Below, one piece after another: positions 33,790 through 43,716 of a stretch of 64,000 bases of DNA. Where the stretch lies: assembly GCF_020360975.1 (NCBI RefSeq), contig NW_025408678.1:124001-188000 (forward strand). The letters are read 5' to 3'. The notes beneath the pieces were generated by a model. It made no database searches. It had not been told where the DNA came from and worked only from the letters and a program-made list of their open reading frames with translations. The translations under genes were made by a program, and so were the position numbers. Position 1 is the stretch's first letter; the number at the start of each line of letters is the position of its first letter. The DNA is from Hirsutella rhossiliensis. Its lineage: Eukaryota; Ascomycota; Sordariomycetes; Hypocreales; Ophiocordycipitaceae.

Positions 33790-34799
33790 TTCAACAGACA
33801 GGCATTGGAGTTCTGGGCTTTTGAGAAGGAAACGGCCTAAGCATCGGACGTGGGCCTCTAAACCACAACAGGTCTGGCCGGCAACAATGGGTTACATGTA
33901 TAGACGCTGAAAGCACTACGTCTATTCCGCTGTCTTGCGCATATTTTGACCAGGGGACGACAGTCCCTCGGCTTGCTTTCTATTTCTGTCAGATATAGCA
34001 TTACATGTGCCTACTAGGGCAAAGGCATAATGACCCTAAAAAGAATGGGCGAGGGTTTATAGAACAGAGGCTCTTCTAATGGTCAGTGAAAGAAGCTATA
34101 GGGCCCCTTTTTGAAGTGTACAGCGAAAGTCAAACTATTGAACGATATTCTCTTTACAGTAATTTAATGCCGTTTGCGAAGTAAAAAGTGAAATCCCGGT
34201 TGACTGAATCGACTTGGATTGCGCCACAATCGTATTCTGATCCACAGTCATAATTTGCTCCACAATAATACTATCGCGGCCGGCTTTCTGTATTGAACTG
34301 GTCGAGCTCGATGGGGTGTTCGCTCAACGCATAACAGGTCAAGGCAGCCCACGACGATCAACTCGGGGTCAGGAATATTTACGGATTCGTGGTTCACGAG
34401 CCTATGAAGCAGATAATCAAGCACCATCACTTGAATATAACAACACTTGGCGGCGAAAAGGCCCAGACAGGCACGACACTTTGCAACAGAGCATTTGCGT
34501 AATGTGGATTGTGGAACCAAATCGGTCGTCAACTTGCCATGACACCACGTGCGAGATTATGGGCATTCCAGCCATCTTTGTAACTCCAAGCCTTCAGACA
34601 TAATACCAAGCTTTTCGTTGGAACAGAAAAGAATACGAAACAGGGGCAACGTGGACGGACTGTCAGCGTCTATAGTGCTTTTGTTGTCCACCTCTGATCC
34701 CTGGCCGTCGAAGATTGCGTTTCGGGTCTCTGCGAACCCGGAGCCGCCGGAGAAGCCGTGATGCCGCTTATTTCCCAAGCGGCGTTGCCCATGTTTGTG
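33790..34799. other. Left flank of the retrotransposon
   Basis: About 1 kb, partly AT-rich, with no supported gene. Open frames near 34248-34760 on both strands have no recognisable family and may be shadow or relic sequence. Confidence 0.4.
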
Positions 34800-34804
34800 A
34801 TGAC
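34800..34804. repeat. Target-site duplication, left (ATGAC)
   Basis: ATGAC directly precedes the TG of the left LTR and is repeated directly after the CA of the right LTR. Five bp is the usual duplication for Ty3/gypsy integrases. Confidence 0.9.
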
Positions 34805-34993
34805 TGTGAAAGGCCTCTAGTGAGTTGATACAACTAACTAGTCCCTATGCTGTTTACTATCAAGATAGAGAAGAAAGAAAGAAAGAAAGAGAATCTACTA
34901 CATGAGAGCACAATAGCATTTTATAGCTTCGAGCCAATGGAAGGTTCTAGAAGCTAGGCGGCGCAGCCGCCGTTAAAGCGCTTGCCCGTTACA
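34805..34993 (-). repeat. 3' LTR (left copy), 189 bp
   Basis: It begins TGTGAAAGG and ends CCCGTTACA on the plus strand. It matches the right LTR throughout except for one G missing in the AGCG(G)CTTGCC stretch. It contains a GAAA-repeat microsatellite, also identical in both copies. Confidence 0.95.
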
Positions 34994-35010
34994 TTACCTC
35001 CTCCCTTCCA
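34994..35010 (-). other. Polypurine tract
   Basis: On the sense (minus) strand the bases next to the 3' LTR read GGAAGGGAGGAGGTAA. This almost all-purine run is suited to priming plus-strand DNA synthesis in LTR elements. Confidence 0.7.
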
Positions 35011-35073
35011 ACGTTTCCTCTTCCGGGGTCGTGGCAATCTGTGGCAAGATGACTTGAGAAGGTGACACTCCTT

Positions 35074-38000
35074 TTATGCTTCTTCCATTGCTTCCATGCA
35101 TCGGTGTGTCGAATAGTAGTAAGGGGTTCCCGTAGGCTGCGAGTAATCATGCCATTTTACGAGCACCTTCTTATGCGTACCTTCCATTCTTTCATCCAGA
35201 ATTCTTTCAACAAGGTACATCTTTTCGCCGTCCACCAGCACCGGTGGGGCACTCTCTTGATCGAGTTTCTGCGAAGGCAATGGGTCTCGGGGACTGGCCG
35301 GAGTAGGTCGACGTGAAAGACTGGATGGATGCGCCCAGGCACATCCAACCTGTAGGCATGTGGGCTAACTTCCGCGAGCACTTGATATTTGGCATGTAGC
35401 CAATCGAGCTTCTTGCAGGGTCGCGATGTTTTGACATTTCTCAAGTTGAGGTATACCCAATCCCCAGGCTCGTATCTCGGTGCGGCTGTCCTGTGCTTGT
35501 TGGCTTGCGCTTGCTGTATTTCCTGGGCCATAGCTATCGCTGCTTGCGCAAACTCCGTGGCGTCCTGTAGTCTCTGAATAAAATCCTCCGCTGTCGCTTC
35601 CCCCTGCGTCGTGTCTTCCGTTCTTCGATGCTCAACTAATTGGATTGGCTCGTTGTGGTAGCCGTGCATGAAGAAGAACGGACTCAGTCCGGTGGAGGTT
35701 GCTTCCTCTCGTTAATAGTCGCCATCGCGATTGGAAGCAAGTCTAACCAGTTCTCCTGCAGATAATTCGTCCATATCCGAAGAATCCTCTCTACCTCTTG
35801 GTTCATTCGTTCTGTTGCACCGTCGGTTTGTGGATGGTACGCCGTCGACAACCGCTGCTCGATCCCTAGCATCTGACAGAAACTTTTCCACATACCACTG
35901 ACAAACTGGGGACCCTGATCACTGGTTATAGCCGTTGGGATGCCATGGACAGGGTAGTGTCGTTCGAAGAGTCTTCTTGCAACCGCTTCTGTGGAAATAT
36001 CGTTCAATCCTTCGAGTTCGACGCCTTTGGTGAGTCGGTCCGTGACCACCATGCAGTTCGTCGCGCCATCTTTCCCCGACGGTGGGAGGTCAGTAATAAA
36101 GTCAATGGTAATTTCGCTCCATATGCGTTGCGGAATAGGGAGCGGCTTTAGGAGTCCTTTCTTTGTATCCTCCAGATGGTGTTTCGTCCGCAAACCTCGC
36201 AGTTGCGCACAAACCGACGTACATCGCTAGCGGCACCCGGCCAGAAGAAGCGTCTCGACAGAGTCGAGTACGTGAGGTCCCTTCCAGGATGTCCGGTGAT
36301 ATGAGAGTCGTGAGTTTCCTGGATGATCTTTGTACGTAGCGGCTCCGAACCGGGTATCCAGACGCGTTCTCTAAAGCACAGCAGGCCTCTATTGTCTAAT
36401 GAGCATTCTGAAATGCTGACAACCTTCTCCTTCTGTAAGTCTGTTGGCACACTCTTCGCTCCATCTGCTACCAGCTTCGTGAGTTCTTGATAAAGCTTGT
36501 CTTCTTGCCGTGCGGCGTGCCACAGCTGCTGTAACTCCTCATCTTCAAATATCCTGATCTCTTTTCGAAGTTGATTTCCTGGGCACCCTCGGTGTTGGTA
36601 GACAATGTCGATATTGGGACCCTTCTAAGGTGATCATTTTGGAATAGCCTCATAATGCGTCCCTTTAGTCGTTCATCGGAGTAGTTGGCCGGCATATCCT
36701 GGTCCCGTCGAGAGTGCGTCAGGCAATCCGCCCTTGCGGCCCGGCCTCCATTCGAGCTCGAATTGGAACCTGGACAGGAACTCCGACCACCGCACTTGTC
36801 TCTCTGTCAACCTCCTTTCCGAGTAGAAGTACCTCAGGTTCTTGTGGTCCGTTAGGATCTTGAAGTGCTCTACTGCCCGTAGCTCTGGTTCCCACTGCTC
36901 CAAACATCTGAGAATGGCGAGTAGCTCCTTGTCATGGATAGCGTAGTTCGCTTCGGCTGCCGAATGTTTCTTCGAGAAGTATGCGACAGGTCGTACCAGT
37001 CCATCCTTATCATCTCTCTGCAAGAGCACGCCTCCCGACGCGAATCCTGAAGCGTCTGCTTCCACGATAGTCTCCTTTCTGGATGGAAGTGTGCAAGGAT
37101 CGGGGCCGTGATCAACAAGTCCTTGAGCTTCTCGAAGGCTTCTTCGCACAATTCATCCCAACGGAATGGCACGTCCTTCTTCGTTAGCCGCGTTAGCGGC
37201 TCCGCTATCACCGAGAACTCTGGCATAAACATCCTGTAGAAGTTCGCGAATCCAATAAAACTCCTCACGGACTTAACATTCGTCGGGGTTGCCCATTCCT
37301 TCACAGCCTCAACCTTCTCAGGGTCGACTCGGATCCCACACTCCGCCTCGATGATAAACCCAAGGTATTTCACAGCCTTGACTTCGAATTCACTCTTGTT
37401 GATATCCAGTTGCAGCCCGGCGTCCATCAGTCGTTGGAGGACCTTGCCGACCTTGTCGCGGTGGTCTTGCAGGCTTCCAGAGGAGAAGATCAGGACATCG
37501 TCGATATATGCTGACACAAAATCGTCTAGGTAATCCTGGAGCGCGCTGTTAATGTACCGCTGAAAGGCTGCTGGTGCGCCTGTCAGGCCGAATGGAACTA
37601 CCAGCCATTCGAAGGATCCATAGCGCGTTCTGAAAGTTGTCTTTCCTCGTCGCCGGGGCGACCCTGATCTTATGGAACGCTGCTATAACATCTACCTTGG
37701 TGAACCACCTTGCCTTGGCTATCGTTCGCAAGGTCTCGCTCAGTAAGGGCAAGGGATAGCGGTCCCTCTTCGTTATATGGTTCAAACCTCTGTAATCCAC
37801 GCAGAAGCGGATGCCTCCGCCGGGCTTCTTCACCATAAGGACTGGTGCCGCGGCTGGCGAGCTGCTGACTCTAATAAATCCCTTGTCGAGTAGTTCTGTG
37901 AGAGTCTTCCGTAGTACCAATAGCTCCTCGCGGGACATGCTGTAAAGCGGTCCCCAGGGTAGGGCTTCTCTCGGCCATGCTCGTCTTTCAGCACTTCGAT

Positions 38001-38686
38001 CTTCAGGTCCACACCTGGCCGATGAGGGGGCAGCTGGTCGGCCAGTTGCTGAGAGAAAGCTCGAGACCACTTGTGGTACTGTGGTGGCAGCTTCTCCATT
38101 ACGTCAGTCTTCGGTTTCGGTCTTAGGGCCTTGTCAATATCCGCCATCGTGACCGAGTGAACTCCAATGCCGCCTTTGCGTTTGTCACGGCGTGCTTCTG
38201 CTAAAAGGTTGCGGCCATGACATTAGAGACATCTAGCTGTGGAGGCTGGTAACGTCGTCGGTCTCGTACTTGAACTCCATTGGACCCGATCTCGAGATAT
38301 CCTTCCTTCGCATGGATGTGAACATCCTGGTCTTCCATCCATCGTTTACCCAGGATCATATCCCAGTTCAGATCGTCGATGACGTACATGAAAACACGAT
38401 GCTGCTGATGTCCATCGAGGTCGATCGACACATACGTGATCTTGTCGATTTTGACCTCCTTGCCGTCTCCCGCTGCATTCTCCAAGATGCGCGGCTGGAC
38501 GCGTATATGTGGCAACTGGAGAGAGTGAAATGTGCGCTTGCTAACCGCGCCGTAGCAGAGGCAGCCATAGTCGACAAGAGATGGCACGAAGTCTGTGCCG
38601 TTCACCCTGACGTCTGCTATGAACGGTTCTCCGTCCATTTTTGCTTTTCCGCTCACATCCCATTCTCTCACAGCCGCCGCGTGTCC
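35074..38686 (-). pseudogene. pol: protease-RT-RNase H-integrase-chromodomain, frameshifted
   Basis: Sense-strand domains in order are as follows. Protease-like segment at 38201-38686, with LVDYGCLCYG where D-S/T-G is usual. RT at about 37350-38150, with [33 protein letters not shown] and SAYIDDVLIF. RNase H at 36700-37130 (VEADASGFASGGVLL, ILTDHKNLRYF). Integrase zinc finger at 36240-36350 (HITGHPG...CEVC) and catalytic core at 35690-36150 (IDFITDLPP, TSDQGPQF, NQEVER). Chromodomain at 35074-35280 (VERILDER, VLVKWHDY). The frame breaks about ten times, near 38205, 37970, 37660, 37645, 37078, 36705, 36620-36640, 36185, 35695 and 35280. Most breaks are explained by one missing base in a homopolymer. 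No substitution-type stop was noticed inside the domains. Domain calls are firm. Confidence 0.9.
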
Positions 38687-38689
38687 CTA
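38687..38689 (-). other. Single in-frame UAG between gag and pol
   Basis: The gag frame ends ...HNDEDSD then TAG, and the same frame continues through GGA CAC GCG GCG GCT GTG into the protease region. No frame change is needed. This could be a readthrough stop separating Gag from Gag-Pol, or a point mutation in a single-ORF element. Confidence 0.7.
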
Positions 38690-39938
38690 GTCTGAATCTT
38701 CATCGTTATGAGAAGAAGTATCGTCTTCGGCGACCTCGGCTTTAGTGACCGCTGGTCGTGACGGGGTCACGGCATTGACCTGAGTGCGTCGGGTCGTGTT
38801 TGCGGGTCGGATAGGCGCAGCCAATGGACAGCGCTCGATTCTGCAGTTGTCTCTTCCACAACGGAGGCAACGCCCTTCACGGTAACGGGCGTCCATCTCG
38901 GCCTGGTCGACCCACTTGGCACGCTTGCCCAACAGCGCTTGGTCTTCTGGTCGCTTGGATTGGTAACCATATGTGTTCTTATCACTGCGGGTGCGCGCAG
39001 CGTTCACTTTCGCGGATGCTTGTAGAGTTGGTTCCCATTCCATCATATCCTCTCGTCTAACTTCGGTTTTCTGGCCAGGCTGTTTCTGGGCAGCCTGGCC
39101 TCCATGATTCTGGTGGTTGTCATAGTTGTCCGAACTCTTTGTGTTGCCTCGAGGCCTTTTCCACTGACCCAACAATTCCATCTGGCTGCTCAGCGAATCG
39201 CACCTCCTCGCCAGCCCAACATAGCTGCTGATGGCAGAGGGTCAGAGCCTATGAGGGCTGCTTTCATTTTATCGTTTAGTGCCTCCTGGAGGTAGGAAAT
39301 CTTGCTGTCATCTGGCCAATACTCGGCGTTGGCATTGGCGATCTCCCTCTCAAAGCGGGGGTAAAAGGACGTGAACGGTTCATTCTCTCCTTGCTTAATC
39401 GAATGCAGGTTGCGTGTAGCTCTCTGCTTGCGATCCCTCTCCCTGACAGCAATTCGAGGCGGTTGAGTAGTTCAGCAACATTGAACGTTTTCTTCTCGGT
39501 TTGCATCTCCACAAATGTGGTCACGTTGTCTTTAGCCTTGCCTTCTAGGCTCATGAAGATGTACATAAAGTGGCCTTCTGCATCTCCAAGGGCTTCTTTG
39601 TCGACTCGTAGCTTTCCTTCGGTTTCTAGTTTCCAGCTTCGCCACTGGGCCTTGTCGCCGCCGAATTTCGGTATGTCTCGTAATTTGGGGCGCTTGGTTG
39701 GGTGAGGGTTGTGAGTGGCGACCACACGAGTGTCCTCAATGGGGACAGCCGGGGTGACAGATGGCGTTGGCTCTAGGAGTTCAGACGAACGGGCTTGCTG
39801 GTGTTGTTGGAGTTCCAGGGCAATAAAACGTTCTTCAAACTGGGTGTTTCTTCGGGAACTCTCTTCTCTCAGACTTCGTATCTCGGCAACCAGGGCGCTG
39901 AGGACGTCCGGCTGCATGTTGTTGTTATCTTCGGCCAT
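38690..39938 (-). pseudogene. gag: capsid-nucleocapsid, frameshifted
   Basis: The likely start is the ATG at 39938, followed by a coiled-coil-like VLSALVAEIRSLREE. The capsid region contains FVEMQTEKKTFNVAELLNRLE and, after a frame change near 39445, PFTSFYPRFEREIANANAEY. A second shift near 39235 leads into the nucleocapsid, with basic linkers and a zinc knuckle CLRCGRDNCRIERC. That knuckle is CX2CX4CX4C, so the usual histidine is replaced by cysteine. The frame is also open upstream of 39938 through the leader into the LTR. Confidence 0.8.
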
Positions 39939-39981
39939 CGCGACTTCGCTGAACGCTAATAGTTCGACGGGACTCAGTTTG

Positions 39982-40053
39982 GTGTCTTCAGTGTCTTCGG
40001 TGTCTTCGGTGTCTTCAGTGTCTTCGGTGTCTTCAGTGTCTTCAATGTCTTCA
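39982..40053 (-). repeat. Nine-bp tandem repeat in the retrotransposon leader
   Basis: Eight copies of GTGTCTTC(A/G), the last with one change, read on the minus strand as GAAGACAC units. They encode Glu-Asp-Thr repeats in the gag frame and lie between the priming site and the gag start. Confidence 0.9.
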
Positions 40054-40056
40054 GTG

Positions 40057-40068
40057 ATCTTGATAGTA
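40057..40068 (-). other. Primer binding site, probably self-primed
   Basis: Directly inside the 5' LTR the sense strand reads TACTATCAAGAT. It is the exact reverse complement of ATCTTGATAGTA, found within the LTR at 40119-40130. Tf1/sushi-type elements prime minus-strand synthesis with the 5' end of their own mRNA in this way. Confidence 0.7.
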
Positions 40069-40258
40069 TGTGAAAGGCCTCTAGTGAGTTGATACAACTA
40101 ACTAGTCCCTATGCTGTTTACTATCAAGATAGAGAAGAAAGAAAGAAAGAAAGAGAATCTACTACATGAGAGCACAATAGCATTTTATAGCTTCGAGCCA
40201 ATGGAAGGTTCTAGAAGCTAGGCGGCGCAGCCGCCGTTAAAGCGGCTTGCCCGTTACA
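40069..40258 (-). repeat. 5' LTR (right copy), 190 bp
   Basis: It has the same ends as the left copy and one additional G. If the 12-nt match at 40119-40130 marks the mRNA start, U3 is about 40131-40258, and the first AUG of the transcript lies at 40097, still inside the LTR. Confidence 0.95.
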
Positions 40259-40263
40259 ATGAC
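40259..40263. repeat. Target-site duplication, right (ATGAC)
   Basis: Direct repeat of the five bases that precede the left LTR. Confidence 0.9.
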
Positions 40264-40369
40264 GGCGAAGAATGGTATAGAGGAAATGATTGGGGACACA
40301 ATCAGAAGAAAAGAAACATGGAAAACAAACTGGAGACAAAGAAGACAACTTTGCTAATGAACCTCTGAC

Positions 40370-40650
40370 ACAGGGCGTCGACCCGGGCCGGACTGACTCT
40401 CCTGCATACGCCATCCCCAAAGTTGTCTCGGGTTTCGATGGCGTCGGCCAGGCTCGCTCGAGGGTATATCCGGCTCTACTCGGCCGTCTTCGACCACATT
40501 GTGCCCCTGTCCAAGCCCGAGGTAGCCGAAATGACCAAGCTGTACGAGAAGTGTTAGTGGATGATGGGCATCGCCTTCGAAAACGATATGGTCGACCTGT
40601 GCGAGGCCCACGGCATCGACCCGCTTGTCCGGCAAGAGGGCGTGCCCTAA
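40370..40650 (+). pseudogene. UDP-glucose/GDP-mannose dehydrogenase relic
   Basis: One frame gives GVDPGRTDSPAYAIPKVVSGFD. After a frame change near 40450, another gives YIRLYSAVFDHIVPLSKPEV, then AEMTKLYEKC, a TAG stop near 40553, and MMGIAFENDMVDLCEAHGID. These match successive blocks of the UDP-glucose/GDP-mannose dehydrogenase family, where the central helix normally reads EMxKLxENxxRxxNIAxxNE. One frameshift, one in-frame stop and missing N- and C-terminal domains show it is dead. The retrotransposon lies about 110 bp upstream. Whether it split a live gene cannot be told, as I see no matching half on the left side. Confidence 0.72.
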
Positions 40651-41797
40651 GTCTCTCGCCTGGTCGATGGCGGCCGAAACCGGGAGACGGTCGCTTTTTT
40701 TTAACATAACTATCGTCACTGACTCACTACACACCAGGTTAAGCTGGATTTAGCCTGCTCGACGACATTGAGGGCGCTGATGTAAATGGTAGTGTGCGAT
40801 AAAAGACACAGACCGCCTCGTTTTAAATATTAGTATAAAATTACATTTTCTTTTTTATGTGCTTATTATTGCCGCCCCATTTTGTTTCTTCTTTTTTACT
40901 TCCCTTTATTATAGGAAACATCGCATGGCGAGTAGACGCCGGATGCAGCCACTGAAGGCATCTAGATGCCTATGCGCCAATGCTTTGTTTTGGGCGCAGC
41001 CTTCGTATACGAGAAGCGTATGGCTCTACTTTATTAACGACTGGCGTGGGTGCCGCGAAAACCGCCATCAAATAGACGATCGATTTCTTTGCAGACTTGT
41101 TCTGCGTTCGGTTTCATACCTGAGTACCTCTTCTTATAATAATAGTAGGGCAGTAAAACCACGCCCTCAGGCTCCTTGGCGTCCTCAATGCTGTTCTTTT
41201 GACAAGTCAATCCATCCTGTACTTCTCCAGCATCAGCTCTTCATCCATGATTTGTCATTTGTTGGAAAGTGTGGACACAAGCATCTTGCCGAGCTGTGGC
41301 AGAAAGAAGTCGAGTCCATCTTTCCAAACTGTACAATCCATGTCATCGTTGCCTTTCTTCCTCAACGATGGTTGACTCTCTATCCTGTTGAGATTCTCGA
41401 GGACAGCAATCACTGGTCTCAGTCAACCCCTTGCTCTCCTCTCGCTCTCACATCCTCCTCAGGGCCGCGGTCCATCCGTAAACCCAACCAATGCACACGC
41501 AAGCATGACAGAAGAGAGTCATCATAACCCAAAAAAGGCCGGGTTCGGCAAAATATCTACTAGTGACGTAAATCGTACAGGCCAGCGTCGGCCGTGAATC
41601 TGCTCGTCCTGCCCACATTCAAAGTGTATCCAGCCGCCGTGTCCTCACACACAACTACCGGCCCATACTTCTTCCAACAGCCCACTGTTCCTCGAAATAA
41701 AAGGGACTAACCATGGAAAACACAAAGCGGACCGGACGCCACATTAAGGCCGAGACTCCCGTATCAACATGGCAAGGAGCTTCTCTCTCTCCGTCTC
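40651..41797. other. Gene-poor interval with one unexplained open frame
   Basis: A plus-strand open frame spans 40859-41527 (222 codons). Its codons and residue content are not convincing and no family is recognised. The stretch AELWQKEVESIFPNC looks more protein-like than the rest and could be relic. Poly-T/A tracts occur near 40690-40720 and 40840-40905. Confidence 0.35.
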
Positions 41798-43716
41798 TCA
41801 TTCGGGAATCGAGCTGCCCGCGGGCTGCTGTGTCTCATCCTTCTTGGCCCCCCAGCTCCATCCCGTGTACCAGCTCGCGCGCTTGTTCTCCTTGGCCGCG
41901 TCCTCTCTCTCCTGGACCAACCGCAGAGGACGGGGCTTGCCTCCCGCAAACGTCGTCTGCTTGTCGCTCTGCGACCTGGGCGGCGACTGCGATGGGGACG
42001 TCGATACCTCGGCCGAATCGCCGCTCACGCTCGAAGTCTCGCTCCTGCTGTGGGGGAAGTTGCCCGCCGAGGGGGCCTGACCTCCGCTGGGGGTGCGCGC
42101 GGCCGCGTTGGGGTTGACAGACAGGCCTGGGGCCCCAAACAGGCTGGGTGAGTGTCGCGAGTTGCCTAGCGGCGGCGACACGGTGCCATCCGGGCCCCGG
42201 TACATCTGACCGACAAGGCCTGCGGCGCCGGTGAACTGATCACTCTGGGGCCTCGATCGCCTCGTGCTCGTCGATCGCCCCAGGTTGCCAATGGGTATGC
42301 TAGGGGCCGTATCCGGGTCGGTATGGGCCGAGTTGGCGGAGCCCGAGGTCGGCACGTACGACATGGGTCGCTGCTTGGTCCTGGTCGAGCCGACGGCGAG
42401 GGACTTGGCCCGCTGCAGCAGCGACGGACCGTTGGGTGGCTGCTTCATGCCCGGGGACAGGGGCAAGTCTTTGTTGATGTCCATGGGCGGCTTCAAGTCG
42501 CCCGACTGGTCAAGAATCGACTCAAACTCTTGGTGCTGCAGCAGACGCCCGATGATCTTGTTAATATACATGGTTAGCGCCTTGTTCTGTTCCTTCATCG
42601 ACCTGAACTCGGCCTCAAGGCGGCGGTCGCCGTCGCCTTCGGCAGCGGCGGCATCAGACAGCTCGTCGGCCAGGCTCGAGCCTCCGGCGTTGCCCTCGAG
42701 GGCGTTTAGGGCATCCTGGTGGGCGCTGGCATTCATGTAGCTAAAGTCGCTCTGTCCAAAGTCGCCCTTGAGCGTCTTCTCCTGCAGGAGGAGCTGGTAG
42801 CTCTCGTTATCTTCCATGAGGCGCGCGTTGGCCATGCGGGCTTCCATGAGCAGGCGCTCCACCTCCTGCAGCCTGCCGCCTCCCTGGTTCTCCGACTCGA
42901 CCAGCTTAATCTGTGCCTCTGCGAGCTCGAGACGCAGGCTCTCGATAAGTTTGTCCTTTTGCAAAATCAGTTTGGAGCTGTTGCGAGAGTCGCTGCGTTG
43001 GAGCGACGAGGGGGGCGCGAAGCTACTGCCGTCGAGCGACGGAGACGAGTTGGCCGCTGGTCCACGGTTAGCAAACGGGGTCAGACGCTGGGCCAGTGGC
43101 GCGACTTACTCTGTCGGGATGGCCGGCCATCATCGTCAGCGGCATTATGTCTCTGGGCCAGGCTGTCCTTTAACCGCTGGATAACGGTCTGCATCTCCTC
43201 TTCCTTGTTGGCCAGTTCCTCCTTCTCCTTGAGGATGGCGCTCCGCTCGGCTTCGTAGATGGTCTCCATCTCGCGGATCTGGCGGGTAGCTTCCCTCTTT
43301 TCGCTTCTCAAGGCCTCGACCTGCTCCTCGTACTCGTGGGCCTTTTCCTCGAGCTTGGCCGACTCCTTGACGGCATCGTCGAGCTTGGACTGCAGCACGT
43401 CGGCCTGCTTCTTGAACTGCTCCGACAGCTTCTCCTCCTTCTCCAGGCGCTGCTGGAGGTCCTCGACGGCCGAGGCAGCCTCGGCGCGGGCGTCGGACTC
43501 ACCAGCCGTGTCCCTTCGTGCCGCAGCCGAGCGGGCCGACACATGGGCGGCGCCACGGACTGAGCGGGCGCGGGCGTGGCCGGTCGGGGTCGAGGAGCGC
43601 GGCGAGTTGCGGGCGGGAGAGGCGCTGGGGGACGAGGCGGCGGCGGCGTCCGAGTTGGAGACGCGGCCGACGGCGGTGCCGCCAAAGGGGGGCTTCTTGG
43701 AAGCCGTCGTCGACAT
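41798..43716 (-). CDS. Conserved fungal coiled-coil protein
   Basis: Two minus-strand exons, 43110-43716 and 41798-43056, separated by a 53-nt intron (donor GTAAGT, acceptor ACCAG, phase 1), give 621 residues. The N-terminus is a Ser/Ala/Pro-rich disordered tail. Two long coiled coils follow, roughly residues 75-205 and 230-345, containing heptad-rich stretches such as QQRLEKEEKLSEQFKKQADV. The conserved block MKEQNKALTMYINKIIGRLL lies near 360-380. The C-terminal third is Ser/Pro/Gly-rich. Proteins of this type are annotated in other filamentous fungi as M-protein-repeat or coiled-coil proteins; a cytoskeletal or trafficking role is only a guess. Gene structure is well supported. Confidence 0.85.

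Larger units (their letters stand above)
34805..40258 (-). mobile_element. Complete Ty3/gypsy chromovirus (Tf1/sushi type) LTR retrotransposon
   Basis: A 5454-bp element bounded by TG...CA LTRs and a 5-bp target duplication, sense strand minus. In sense order it has a 5' LTR, a leader with an LTR-complementary priming site, gag with a zinc knuckle, protease, reverse transcriptase (YIDD), RNase H, integrase (HHCC, D-D-E), a C-terminal chromodomain, a polypurine tract and a 3' LTR. The chromodomain and the priming arrangement place it with fungal chromoviruses such as Tf1, sushi and MAGGY. The LTRs differ by a single base, so insertion is recent or the copies have been homogenised. Numerous one-base shifts break gag and pol as written here, so this copy would be non-autonomous unless those are sequencing errors. 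Confidence 0.93.

Noticed and set aside
19812..34799. Search for a fus5-like serine hydrolase or a cluster transcription factor
   Set aside because: No GxSxG small hydrolase frame and no Zn2Cys6 or bZIP motif found on either strand, including spliced combinations that I could see.
34805..40258. Repeat-induced point mutation of the retrotransposon
   Set aside because: The two LTRs differ by one indel only, domains keep their codons, and there is no AT enrichment or substitution-type stops.
40859..41527. 222-codon plus-strand frame
   Set aside because: Unusual residue mix, no family, next to relic sequence; not enough to call a gene.
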